Below the pieces are notes generated by a model. That model searched no databases and had not been told where the DNA came from. It saw only the letters and a program-made list of their open reading frames with translations. This document shows positions 15,155 to 23,246 of a stretch of 57,229 nucleotides of DNA, in pieces. The stretch is from SIG440 sp045645485. GTDB taxonomy: Bacteria; Bacillota; Clostridia; Monoglobales; Monoglobaceae. Location of the stretch: NCBI GenBank assembly GCA_045645485.1, contig JAZRIX010000015.1, positions 1-57,229 of the forward strand, in the 5' to 3' direction. Each line of letters begins with the position of its first letter. The stretch's first letter is position 1. Position numbers and translations under genes: made by a program.

Positions 15155-15214
15155 ACACCTTACCTCATTATTCTGAAAACACATTTTGCCCTTCAAAATA
15201 CTTTTACTCGTTAC

Positions 15215-15243
15215 ACTATAACACAAAACTTTCCAAAATGCAA
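15215..15243 (-). promoter_or_regulatory. Promoter of the four-helix membrane protein
   Basis: On the minus strand TTGCAT (15243-15238), 17 bases, TATAGT (15220-15215). Confidence 0.6.
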
Positions 15244-15270
15244 CTCTATATACTACTTTCCCACATATAC

Positions 15271-15300
15271 CAAAACGGAGACCCCAAAAGGAATCTCCGT
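15271..15300 (-). terminator. Terminator of the atp operon
   Basis: On the minus strand ACGGAGA pairs with TCTCCGT, followed by TTTT. It lies 23 bases after the atpC stop. Confidence 0.6.
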
Positions 15301-15322
15301 CATAGTCTTGATTTATGGCACC

Positions 15323-15583
15323 TTATAACCATTCAAATTTACCTGAAAGAAACAAAACCTTATCTGCTGATACAGTCAGCATTCCGCCATCAGTTTTTGC
15401 AGTTTTTTCTTCGCCATCCTCAAATGCTATTTTACATTCGCAGGGAACAACGGATGTAACAAAAGGAATATGCCCTGCCATAACGGCAAACTCCCCCTCT
15501 GTTCCTCTCAGGCTGAGCATAACTGCGTCACCGCAGAAAAGGTCACCTTCAGGAGATGAAACCCTTAATGGAAATGTTTTCAT
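15323..15583 (-). CDS. atpC: ATP synthase epsilon subunit, short form
   Basis: Central-stalk subunit of F1. Residues 1-86 give the N-terminal beta-sandwich that binds gamma and the c ring: FPLRVSSPEGDLFCGDAVML, GTEGEFAVMAGHIPFVT, GGMLTVSADKVLFLSG. It then ends at FEWL. Usual bacterial epsilon has 130-140 residues, with a C-terminal helical hairpin that inserts into F1 and inhibits ATP hydrolysis; that hairpin is wholly absent, and no other frame downstream could supply it. Short epsilons are known, for example in Chlorobium. ATG overlaps the atpD stop by four bases. Last gene of the operon. Confidence 0.9.
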   Translation of the reverse strand: MKTFPLRVSSPEGDLFCGDAVMLSLRGTEGEFAVMAGHIPFVTSVVPCECKIAFEDGEEKTAKTDGGMLTVSADKVLFLSGKFEWL

Positions 15584-16980
15584 CGTGCCACCTTCTTCGC
15601 CTTTTCAACCGCTTCATCAATGGTTCCCACAAAGAGGAATGCAGACTCGGGCAAATCGTCATGCTTACCTTCAATTATTTCCTTAAAGCCGCGGATTGTT
15701 TCAGCGAGAGGTACATAAGTACCCGGAATACCCGTAAACTTTTCCGAAACATCAAAGGGCTGTGAAAGAAAACGCTGAATTTTTCTCGCTCTGCCAACCA
15801 GCAGTTTATCCTCGTCAGAAAGTTCATCCATACCCATAATTGCAATAATATCCATAAGTTCAACGTATCTCTGGAGAATTCTCTGAACCTCTCTTGCAAC
15901 TGTGTAATGCTCCTCACCCAATATTTCAGGCGAAAGGATACGGCTTGTGGATTCAAGAGGGTCAACCGCAGGATAAATACCCTGAGATGCAATGCTACGC
16001 GAAAGAACGGTTGTTGCATCAAGATGTGCAAACGTGGTCGCAGGTGCAGGGTCAGTCAGGTCGTCTGCAGGAACATATACAGCCTGAATTGACGTAATTG
16101 AACCGCTTTTGGTTGATGTAATTCTTTCCTGCAAAGTACCCATTTCATTTGCAAGAGTTGGCTGATAGCCTACCGCACTGGGCATTCTTCCAAGAAGTGC
16201 TGAAACCTCACTTCCTGCCTGAGTGAAACGGAAGATATTATCAATAAACAAAAGTACATCCTGATGTTCTTCGTCTCTGAAATATTCAGCCATTGTAAGA
16301 CCCGAAAGTGCAACTCTCATTCTTGCACCGGGAGGCTCGTTCATCTGTCCGTAAACCAGAGTGGTGTTTGAAAGAACCCCCGACTCCTTCATTTCGTTAT
16401 AAAGGTCATTACCTTCACGTGTTCGCTCTCCAACGCCCGTAAATACAGAAAGACCGCCGTGCTGTTTTGCAACGTTGTTGATAAGCTCCATAATAAGTAC
16501 GGTTTTACCAACACCGGCACCACCGAAAAGACCGATTTTACCGCCCTTTGAATAAGGACAGATAAGGTCAATTACCTTGATACCCGTTTCCAGAATTTCG
16601 GTTGATGTTGCAAGGTCACTGTAGGACGGTGCCGCACGGTGAATATTCCAGCGTTCAACACCTTCATCAAAAGGCTTATTGTCAACAGTATCACCCAGAA
16701 CATTGAATATTCTGCCCAGAGTTTCACGTCCTATGGGAACACTTATTGTTTTGCCCGTATCAACAACGGGAGTTCCTCTTTTGAGACCGTCGGTTGAGGA
16801 CATGGCAATACATCTTACAACATTATCGCCTATATGCTGTGCAACCTCAACAGTAAGAGTCTTCTCACCGATTTTCATTGTCAATGCGTTGTATATAGAA
16901 GGCAAAGAGCCTTCTTCAAAACAAACGTCAACAACAGGTCCCATAACCTGTGAAACGCTTCCTTTTGCAGTATCTGACAT
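15580..16980 (-). CDS. atpD: ATP synthase beta subunit
   Basis: Catalytic subunit of F1. 466 residues, full length. The Walker A loop GGAGVGKT lies near residue 153; GERTREGNDLYNEMKE carries the catalytic Glu; LLFIDNIFRF is Walker B; and the DELSDEDKLLVGRARK segment is the DELSEED-type lever that contacts gamma and epsilon. Start MSDTAKGSVSQVMG with AAAGGAG upstream. It lies 23 bases behind atpG. All catalytic residues appear intact, so the enzyme should be active. Confidence 0.98.
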   Translation of the reverse strand: MSDTAKGSVSQVMGPVVDVCFEEGSLPSIYNALTMKIGEKTLTVEVAQHIGDNVVRCIAMSSTDGLKRGTPVVDTGKTISVPIGRETLGRIFNVLGDTVDNKPFDEGVERWNIHRAAPSYSDLATSTEILETGIKVIDLICPYSKGGKIGLFGGAGVGKTVLIMELINNVAKQHGGLSVFTGVGERTREGNDLYNEMKESGVLSNTTLVYGQMNEPPGARMRVALSGLTMAEYFRDEEHQDVLLFIDNIFRFTQAGSEVSALLGRMPSAVGYQPTLANEMGTLQERITSTKSGSITSIQAVYVPADDLTDPAPATTFAHLDATTVLSRSIASQGIYPAVDPLESTSRILSPEILGEEHYTVAREVQRILQRYVELMDIIAIMGMDELSDEDKLLVGRARKIQRFLSQPFDVSEKFTGIPGTYVPLAETIRGFKEIIEGKHDDLPESAFLFVGTIDEAVEKAKKVAR

Positions 16981-17003
16981 TTATCATTTCTCCTTTCGAC
17001 CGA

Positions 17004-17807
17004 TTATGCACCGCTTCCGGCTACAATCTCGGTGATTTCCTGGGTAATGGCGCCCTGACGTGCACGGTTGTATTCCAATCCCAGTCTGTCTATCATTTCC
17101 TGTGCATTCTTTCCTGCACTATCCATAGCAACACGGCGTGCTGCAACTTCCGATGCAAAGCTTTCCTTTACGCAGGAGATAATCATTCCTGCAATATATT
17201 CTGGAATAATAGCATTCAAAACAGTTATTTCATCAGGCTCAAAAATAGCACTTGCACCGCTCTTGTTTTCAGCTTTATCAAGTGGCAAAAGCCACTTAAC
17301 ATAAGCCTCCTGAGACATAAGCGAATGATATTTTGTACATACCACACCGAATTTATCGAACTTGCCCTCTGCAAAGTCACGGCAAATTTCTTCGGATATT
17401 GCTTTTGCCTTTTCATAACTGAAGCCTTCCGCAAAAACCATCTCACCGCCGTATCTTTCGCAGGCACGCTTTCCCACGGGAATAACCTTTGCTGTAGGAT
17501 ATTCACGCATAAGGCGGAATATATTTGCATTATAGCCTCCGGCAAGTCCTCTGTCACCTGCCACCACTACAAGACAAATTTTATTGTCCGTGCTTTCTGC
17601 CATATATGGACTTTTTCTGCACTCCTCATAGGCAGAAAGCATCTCAACCGTTTCACCAAGAGCATTTGAATATTCAAGACCCTTGTTCATAGATTCAGTT
17701 GCTTTTCGTATCTTTGAGGATGCCACAAGCCCCATAGCTTTTGTTAGATGCAATGTGGAATCAACACTTTTTATTCGTGTCCGAAGTTGTTTGATATCAG
17801 AACTCAT
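17004..17807 (-). CDS. atpG: ATP synthase gamma subunit
   Basis: Rotor shaft of F1, 267 residues (usual 280-290). The N-terminal helix KQLRTRIKSVDSTLHLTKAM and the C-terminal helix LEYNRARQGAITQEITEIV, which form the antiparallel coiled coil inside the alpha3beta3 ring, are both well conserved. Between them is the Rossmann-like domain (ICLVVVAGDRGLAGGYNAN). AGAGGTGAG lies before ATG. It lies four bases after the atpA stop, in the usual order H-A-G-D-C. Confidence 0.97.
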   Translation of the reverse strand: MSSDIKQLRTRIKSVDSTLHLTKAMGLVASSKIRKATESMNKGLEYSNALGETVEMLSAYEECRKSPYMAESTDNKICLVVVAGDRGLAGGYNANIFRLMREYPTAKVIPVGKRACERYGGEMVFAEGFSYEKAKAISEEICRDFAEGKFDKFGVVCTKYHSLMSQEAYVKWLLPLDKAENKSGASAIFEPDEITVLNAIIPEYIAGMIISCVKESFASEVAARRVAMDSAGKNAQEMIDRLGLEYNRARQGAITQEITEIVAGSGA

Positions 17808-17811
17808 ATGC

Positions 17812-19305
17812 TCACCTCTTCATTTCAGAAAGTGCATTCTTCAGTTCTACCACGTCATTTTCATCCCATGAGCCGCCTTCAATTCTTTCAAGGAAGCTCA
17901 GATATTTATTTTCCAGAAGTGCATATAGCTCGCCTTCATATTCCTTAACCTTATTTACGGGAGTATCATTGAGATATCCGTTGATAACCGCATACACGAT
18001 TGCAACCTGACATCCAACACGGACGGGAGCATTTCTTCCCTGCTTGAGAACCTCAACAATTCTTTCACCCAGAGCAAGTCTTGCCTTTGTATCTGCATCA
18101 AGGTGGCTTCCGGACTGCGCAAAAGACTGCAGCTCTCTGTACTGAGAATAAAGAAGCTTCAGCTCGCCCGAAACCTTTTTCATAGCCTTGAGCTGAGCAG
18201 AACCTCCAACACGGCTTACCGAGATGCCGGGGTTTATGGCAGGCATAACACCTGCGTGGAACAGCTCTGTTTCAAGGAATATCTGACCGTCTGTTATAGA
18301 AATAACGTTGGTGGGGATATAAGCCGAAACGTCACCTGCCTGAGTTTCAATGATTGGCAATGCGGTAATTGAACCGCCGCCGTATTCAGGAGCAACACAC
18401 GCCGCTCTTTCAAGAAGACGTGAGTGGAGGTAGAATACATCACCTGGGTATGCTTCACGTCCGGGAGGACGGCGAATAAGCAAGGACAGGGCACGGTATG
18501 CAACAGCGTGCTTTGAAAGGTCATCATAGATAATAAGCACGTCTTTTCCCTGCTCACGGAAATATTCCGCCATTGCACAGCCTGAGTATGGAGCCACATA
18601 CTGAAGAGGTGCTGACTCGGAAGCTGATGCTGAAACTATAATTGTATATTCCATTGCTCCTGCCTTTGTCAATTCACTGGCAAGCTGAACAACCGAACTG
18701 TTTTTCTGTCCTATTGCAACATAAATACAAATAACATCGGAATTTTTCTGATTAATTATTGTATCAATTACGATTTCGGTTTTACCCGTCTGTCTGTCAC
18801 CGATTATAAGCTCACGCTGACCTCTGCCAATAGGAATCATACTGTCAATCGCCTTGATACCCGTCTGCAACGGCACAGAAACGCTCTTTCTTTCAATGAT
18901 ACCCGGAGCCTCTGCTTCAATGGGTCTTGTCTCACTTGCTGTAACAGGACCTTTGCCGTCAATTGCAACGCCCAGAGCATTTACAACTCTGCCCAGCATT
19001 GAGTCACCAACAGGAACCGACAAAACCTTTCCCGTTCTCTTTACCTTGGAGCCTTCACGGATATTGTTGTTATCCGAAAGCAAGGCTACAGAAACCGTTT
19101 CGGTTTCAAGATTCTGAGCCATACCAAAGCTTCCGTCGTCAAATTCAAGCAATTCACTTGCCATACATTCACGAAGTCCGTAAACACGGGCAATACCGTC
19201 ACCTACAAGGATAACTGTTCCCGTTTCCTTCATTTCGATTTTAGAACGGTAATTCTTAATTTGTTCTTTTATTACATTACTGATTTCTTCAGGTCTTGTA
19301 TTCAT
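17812..19305 (-). CDS. atpA: ATP synthase alpha subunit
   Basis: Non-catalytic nucleotide-binding subunit of F1, 497 residues. Recognised by the N-terminal crown (GDGIARVYGLRECMASELLE), Walker A GDRQTGKT, the IYVAIGQKNSSV strand, and the SISDGQIFLE-type segment (SITDGQIFLETELF) followed by GISVSRVGGSAQ with the arginine finger. The start overlaps the atpH stop (TAATG), implying coupled translation. Confidence 0.98.
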   Translation of the reverse strand: MNTRPEEISNVIKEQIKNYRSKIEMKETGTVILVGDGIARVYGLRECMASELLEFDDGSFGMAQNLETETVSVALLSDNNNIREGSKVKRTGKVLSVPVGDSMLGRVVNALGVAIDGKGPVTASETRPIEAEAPGIIERKSVSVPLQTGIKAIDSMIPIGRGQRELIIGDRQTGKTEIVIDTIINQKNSDVICIYVAIGQKNSSVVQLASELTKAGAMEYTIIVSASASESAPLQYVAPYSGCAMAEYFREQGKDVLIIYDDLSKHAVAYRALSLLIRRPPGREAYPGDVFYLHSRLLERAACVAPEYGGGSITALPIIETQAGDVSAYIPTNVISITDGQIFLETELFHAGVMPAINPGISVSRVGGSAQLKAMKKVSGELKLLYSQYRELQSFAQSGSHLDADTKARLALGERIVEVLKQGRNAPVRVGCQVAIVYAVINGYLNDTPVNKVKEYEGELYALLENKYLSFLERIEGGSWDENDVVELKNALSEMKR

Positions 19306-19832
19306 TATTTTATCACATCCTTTACCTCGCGCAAGCGACTGCGCAAGCTGCCGTCCATTATTTTGCCGTCAAGCTCAACTATAAATCCGCCCAGAAGCGA
19401 AATGTCAACAGAATATTCCATATTAACATCGCCACCGGAAATTTTTTTCAGCCTATCATAAAGCTTTTTCTTTTCATCATCGTTAAGTTCAACTGCACTT
19501 GTCACCTTTGCAACCGATATATGCTTTGATGCATCAAGAAGCTCCTTATACTCCTTTGCCGCATCAAAAAAGCCGTCAATTCTGCCCTTTTCGCACATAA
19601 GCTGTACAAAAGACAGTACATTTTCAGGTACAAAGTCTGCAAATGCAGCATCTGATGCCGAAAGTCTTTCGCCAAGAGGAATACTAGGAGATGAAAGAAA
19701 TTCAAGGTATTCAGGTGACTCCTCAAAAGCCTTTTTCAGATTTTCAAGAGCCTTTCCGTACTCCTCCTTGGCATCCTCCTCGCAGGCAACCATAAACAAG
19801 GCCGCACCATATTCACGGATTACATCATTCAT
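19305..19832 (-). CDS. atpH: ATP synthase delta subunit
   Basis: Peripheral-stalk subunit linking F1 to subunit b. 175 residues from the start MNDVIREYGAALFMVACEED; this ATG overlaps the atpF stop by eight bases. The N-terminal six-helix domain (EYLEFLSSPSIPLGERL; FVQLMCEKGRIDGF) and the C-terminal beta part (EYSVDISLLGGFIVELDGKI, DGSLRSRLREV) match OSCP/delta. Normal length. Confidence 0.95.
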   Translation of the reverse strand: MNDVIREYGAALFMVACEEDAKEEYGKALENLKKAFEESPEYLEFLSSPSIPLGERLSASDAAFADFVPENVLSFVQLMCEKGRIDGFFDAAKEYKELLDASKHISVAKVTSAVELNDDEKKKLYDRLKKISGGDVNMEYSVDISLLGGFIVELDGKIMDGSLRSRLREVKDVIK

Positions 19833-20337
19833 TAAGCTCACCGACCTTCTCAATGAACGAATCTATCAATATTCTGTGGTCTTCATTATTAATTTCACGT
19901 TCAAGCATCTTTTCTGCAAGAGCACCTGAAACCTCAACAATCTCACGTTTGATGGCCTCTGTTGCTTTTTTCTTTTCAAGCTCTGCCTCGGTTTTGGCAA
20001 TGCGTATAATACTCTCAGCCTTTTTCTCGGCATCCGCAATCAGCTTTTCGCCACGGTATTTTGCATTGTCCGTTGCTCTCTGCACAATAGCATCCGCTTC
20101 AGATTCTGCACCCGAAAGCTTTTTCTGCCACTGTCTGCGATTTTCTTCAGCCTCGTTCTGAGCAAGCTCCGCATCAGCATACTGCCCGTCAATCTCGCTT
20201 TGACGCTTGATAAGAATATTTTTCACGGGTTTGAACAAAAAACGCTTCAGCATAAAAAACAGCAAAGCAAGATTTATGAGTGAAATCACAATCTGCCATA
20301 GATTGACAGATATGACATCTAAAGTTTGCGTTGGCAT
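19825..20337 (-). CDS. atpF: ATP synthase b subunit
   Basis: Peripheral-stalk dimer subunit, 170 residues. One transmembrane helix near the N-terminus (LWQIVISLINLALLFFML) is followed by a Pro-containing hinge (FKPVKNILIKRQ) and a long charged right-handed coiled coil (residues 45-150, rich in Ala, Glu, Lys) ending with the delta-binding tail. Between atpE and atpH as usual. Confidence 0.95.
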   Translation of the reverse strand: MPTQTLDVISVNLWQIVISLINLALLFFMLKRFLFKPVKNILIKRQSEIDGQYADAELAQNEAEENRRQWQKKLSGAESEADAIVQRATDNAKYRGEKLIADAEKKAESIIRIAKTEAELEKKKATEAIKREIVEVSGALAEKMLEREINNEDHRILIDSFIEKVGELNE

Positions 20338-20352
20338 ATTTATTTCTCCTTA

Positions 20353-20640
20353 TTATCTACCGAGAGCGTTCAAAAGAATATCAACAAAAATATTGGGTGC
20401 AACAAAGATAAGCAAAATTGCAATAACCAGTGCATAAAGACCTGTTGTCTCTGCAATAGCACAACCCATAAGCATTGTTGAAGTTACATCACCTTTACAT
20501 TCAGGCTGACGTCCGATAGCTTCGCAGGCTTTACCAACAGCATCGCCTTCACCGATACCGGGGCCAATACCTGCAATCATAGCACAGCCTGCACCAAGTG
20601 CACAACCACCTAAAATAATACCAATAGCCAATTCCAACAT
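20353..20640 (-). CDS. atpE: ATP synthase c subunit, Na+-type two-carboxylate motif
   Basis: Rotor-ring proteolipid, 95 residues with two hydrophobic helices joined by the polar RQPE loop. Helix 1 has GIGPGIGEGDAVGK: the position that is Gln in typical Na+ c subunits (GxGQG) is Glu31. Helix 2 has AIAETTGLYALV, with the ion-binding Glu64, Thr65 and Tyr69 of the Na+ signature. Two facing carboxylates plus ET..Y are known from the Na+-driven c ring of Fusobacterium nucleatum. So the enzyme probably couples to Na+, an inference from motif only. The N-terminus is short and needs no signal peptide. Confidence 0.95.
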   Translation of the reverse strand: MLELAIGIILGGCALGAGCAMIAGIGPGIGEGDAVGKACEAIGRQPECKGDVTSTMLMGCAIAETTGLYALVIAILLIFVAPNIFVDILLNALGR

Positions 20641-20641
20641 T

Positions 20642-21538
20642 TTAATTTACCTCCAATTTTTTATTTTTAAGTTTTTGTTTTTTATTAAAGTATTCGTCTG
20701 CGGGGAAACCTCCTGCAACGTACATCATTGTAAGCATTGCAAAAATATATGCCTGCAAGCAACCGCTGAACAAATCAAAATAGATTGAAAGCACAGCAGG
20801 CAAACCAATCTGAAGCAAAGGAAACTCTCCGATAAATCCGGGTATCCATCCCAATACAATATGAGAAAGTCCCTGAAGCCCTGCTGCAACCAGAACCGAA
20901 ATAACAGACCCCGACAACACGTTGCCGTAATGACGGAATGCCATTGAAAGAGGCGTTGCCACTTCACTTATAACATTAAGCGGAGTGAGCGCAACCGGCT
21001 GTGCAAAACTCTTCAGATAGGTCACGGGACCGCACTTGAACTTATAATAGGTTATAAGAATAAAAACAAGTATCGCCCATCCCGCCACTATGTTTATATC
21101 CGAGGTTGGCGGATATAAACCAAAAAGAGTAATCAGACTGGAAAATCCGGACAAGGCAAGAACTGCAGCAATAAAGGGCGGAAATTCCGTAAAATATTTA
21201 CCCATGTTGCTATAAACCAGCTTTTCAACAGTTTGAACCACCCATTCAGCACAGTGCTGTCTTACACTTACATTTCTGGTTTTCAGACCGTGAGTCAAAA
21301 ACAGACAAAGACCTAAAATCGCTATCATAACAAGCCACGAATTTATCTGCGACTCAGTTATAATAAGATTTTGTATGGGCATTGGGATTTCAAAGTAAAT
21401 TTGAGCACCTGTTATGCTTATTCCTTCACTTGCAGGTTTTGTAAGAATCTTCAGCACCATTCCAGCTGCAAAGGGTAAAACCATCATGCATATATACAAA
21501 AAATCCAATACCGCAAAACTGCGACTTTTCCTTTGCAT
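20642..21538 (-). CDS. atpB: ATP synthase a subunit
   Basis: Membrane stator with the ion half-channels, 298 residues. About six hydrophobic segments; the essential arginine is in PLSMAFRHYGNVLSGSV (normally SLSFRLFGN), and the last helices (LQIGLPAVLSIYFDLFSGCLQ, YIFAMLTMMYVAGG) are conserved. The long stretch NVSVRQHCAEWVVQTVEKLV precedes helix 2 as in other clostridial a subunits. ATG at 21538 has GTGAGGTG eight bases before it; an upstream in-frame GTG at 21550 is less likely. Confidence 0.95.
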   Translation of the reverse strand: MQRKSRSFAVLDFLYICMMVLPFAAGMVLKILTKPASEGISITGAQIYFEIPMPIQNLIITESQINSWLVMIAILGLCLFLTHGLKTRNVSVRQHCAEWVVQTVEKLVYSNMGKYFTEFPPFIAAVLALSGFSSLITLFGLYPPTSDINIVAGWAILVFILITYYKFKCGPVTYLKSFAQPVALTPLNVISEVATPLSMAFRHYGNVLSGSVISVLVAAGLQGLSHIVLGWIPGFIGEFPLLQIGLPAVLSIYFDLFSGCLQAYIFAMLTMMYVAGGFPADEYFNKKQKLKNKKLEVN

Positions 21539-21568
21539 TATAACAATCACCTCACCGTAAAACAGAGT

Positions 21569-21949
21569 TTATTTTTTATCAAAAAACGGATGTATCGCAA
21601 TAGCTATTCTGGGGAAAAACAACGGAATAATAACAGCCACACCGTTGAAGCAGGGCAACCAAAGTCCCACCGCAGCCACAACTACAAGCATAAGATTTCT
21701 ATAAGTCTGAGAAACCTTCATGGTTGTCCGTGCAGCCTTTTCATCCTTGTGCAGTGCTTTTTGAACAGTTATTCCCATCAGGAAAAAGTTCAAAACAGCA
21801 AAAAAACCGCTTAACAGATTCCCCAGAAAAACCGTGTAATGCCATTTCCCTGCAACAAGAAACACCGCTTCCATCAACAAACTGAATATAGCGACCCATA
21901 TTCCAATATACTTTGTTTCTTTCAAAATTGCAGTATCTATTTTCTTCAT
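21569..21949 (-). CDS. atpI: ATP synthase subunit I-like protein
   Basis: First gene of the atp operon, 126 residues with four hydrophobic segments in two pairs (IGIWVAIFSLLMEAVFLVAG, VFLGNLLSGFFAVLNFFLMG, LMLVVVAAVGLWL, VAVIIPLFFPRIAIAI). A conserved basic/acidic loop between pairs 1 and 2 (VQKALHKDEKAAR) matches AtpI/subunit I proteins, which help c-ring assembly. GGAGAAGG lies before ATG at 21949. Confidence 0.75.
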   Translation of the reverse strand: MKKIDTAILKETKYIGIWVAIFSLLMEAVFLVAGKWHYTVFLGNLLSGFFAVLNFFLMGITVQKALHKDEKAARTTMKVSQTYRNLMLVVVAAVGLWLPCFNGVAVIIPLFFPRIAIAIHPFFDKK

Positions 21950-21985
21950 AAACCTTCTCCGGAACTTAATCAATATTTGATCAAA

Positions 21986-22014
21986 ATTATAGCACATTTT
22001 TTCTTTTTTGTCAA
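21986..22014 (-). promoter_or_regulatory. Promoter of the atp operon
   Basis: On the minus strand TTGACA (22014-22009), 17 bases, TATAAT (21991-21986), a consensus sigma-A promoter about 37 bases before the atpI start. Confidence 0.85.
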
Positions 22015-22056
22015 TTTGACCTTTGCAAATTTTCTCTCTTTTATTCTGGCATATTC

Positions 22057-22085
22057 TTGTAATTTTTATTCAGTTATGATATACT
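22057..22085 (+). promoter_or_regulatory. Promoter of the YhaO/YhaN-like pair
   Basis: TTGTAA at 22057-22062, 17 bases, TATACT at 22080-22085 with a TGA extended minus-10. Confidence 0.65.
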
Positions 22086-22121
22086 GAAGATAATATGTTT
22101 TACGAAAGGAGAAGCTTAAAT

Positions 22122-23246
22122 ATGTCAGCAATTAAAATTCTCCACACGGGAGATTTTCATATAGGGTCATCACGCACAGGCATAACCAACGGCCGTGCAG
22201 AAATTAAAAATACTTTTTTTAAGGTTCTTGACATATGCAAAGAAGAACATATTGACCTTCTTCTTATCGCGGGCGATATGTTTGACTCCCCGTTTCCATG
22301 CAGCGACACCGTCAATGAAATAACAGAAGGCTTTTTACGCATTCCCGATACGGTTGTTGCCATTGCACCCGGAAATCACGACTGTGCCTGTCCGGGTTCT
22401 GTATGGCTGAAAACTGACTTTCCTGACAATGTGTATATTTTCACCTCTTTTTCCGAGCATTTTGACTTTCCTGAAAAAAATCTTCGACTTTTCGGGGCAG
22501 CCTTCACTGACCGATTCGAAAAAATACCCTTGCTTTCATCTGCCGAAACCAAGGACTCTCCCGCAATCAACATCTGCGTCCTCCACGGGGAGCTTGTATC
22601 ATCCAATTCCGAAAGCAGTTACAATCCCATAACTCCCGATTCAATTTCGGCCTGTGGCTTTGATTATCTTGCTCTGGGGCACATTCACAAACGCAGTGAA
22701 ATACAAAAAAACGGCACCACATTTTATGCCTACTGCGGTTGTCCCGACGGAAGAGGCTTTGACGAAGACGGAAGCCGTGGAATATATCTCGGAACAGTCG
22801 AAAAAGGCAACTGCAGACTTGAATACCGTGAGCTTTCTTCAAGAAAATATCTTTATACCAATATTGACATTTCAGATTGCGAAACTTCGCTTGGCATTAC
22901 CGAAAAAATTCTGAACAGCCTGAAAGCCGAATCTGACACCTATCAGAATAATCTTTACCGTATTTCGCTTACAGGAACCGTATCTCCCGGTTTTTCACCA
23001 AGCATACAGCAAATCGAAGCAAAGCTTTCAGAAGTTCTTTCATATGCGAGAGTAACAGACAATACAGAACTTAACCCCGAAGATATTCTCAAGCTTGCGA
23101 CCGAAAGTTCTCTGCGCGGAATATTTGTGCAAAAAATGCTGGCTTTGACCGACAGTTCCGACAGTGCAAATCAGAAAATATGCAAAATGGCACTCAACCT
23201 GGGTTTGAAAGCCTTTGAAAGAGAGGTTACTCTTGATGATAATTAA
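22122..23246 (+). CDS. yhaO: Metallophosphoesterase, YhaO/SbcD-like nuclease
   Basis: Predicted Mn-dependent DNA exonuclease, 374 residues. All five phosphoesterase motifs are present in order: GDFHIG (9-14), AGDMFDSP, APGNHD, LHGE and LGHIHKRS. A C-terminal capping part (residues 270-374) follows. ATG at 22122 with AAAGGAGAAG before it. It overlaps the next gene, an SMC-like ATPase, by 11 bases, the classic SbcD-SbcC / YhaO-YhaN arrangement, so the two probably form one DNA end-processing complex. Confidence 0.85.
   Translation: MSAIKILHTGDFHIGSSRTGITNGRAEIKNTFFKVLDICKEEHIDLLLIAGDMFDSPFPCSDTVNEITEGFLRIPDTVVAIAPGNHDCACPGSVWLKTDFPDNVYIFTSFSEHFDFPEKNLRLFGAAFTDRFEKIPLLSSAETKDSPAINICVLHGELVSSNSESSYNPITPDSISACGFDYLALGHIHKRSEIQKNGTTFYAYCGCPDGRGFDEDGSRGIYLGTVEKGNCRLEYRELSSRKYLYTNIDISDCETSLGITEKILNSLKAESDTYQNNLYRISLTGTVSPGFSPSIQQIEAKLSEVLSYARVTDNTELNPEDILKLATESSLRGIFVQKMLALTDSSDSANQKICKMALNLGLKAFEREVTLDDN

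Noticed and set aside
16950..17669. 239-codon open frame opposite atpG
   Set aside because: Antisense shadow; the minus strand holds clear ATP synthase gamma.
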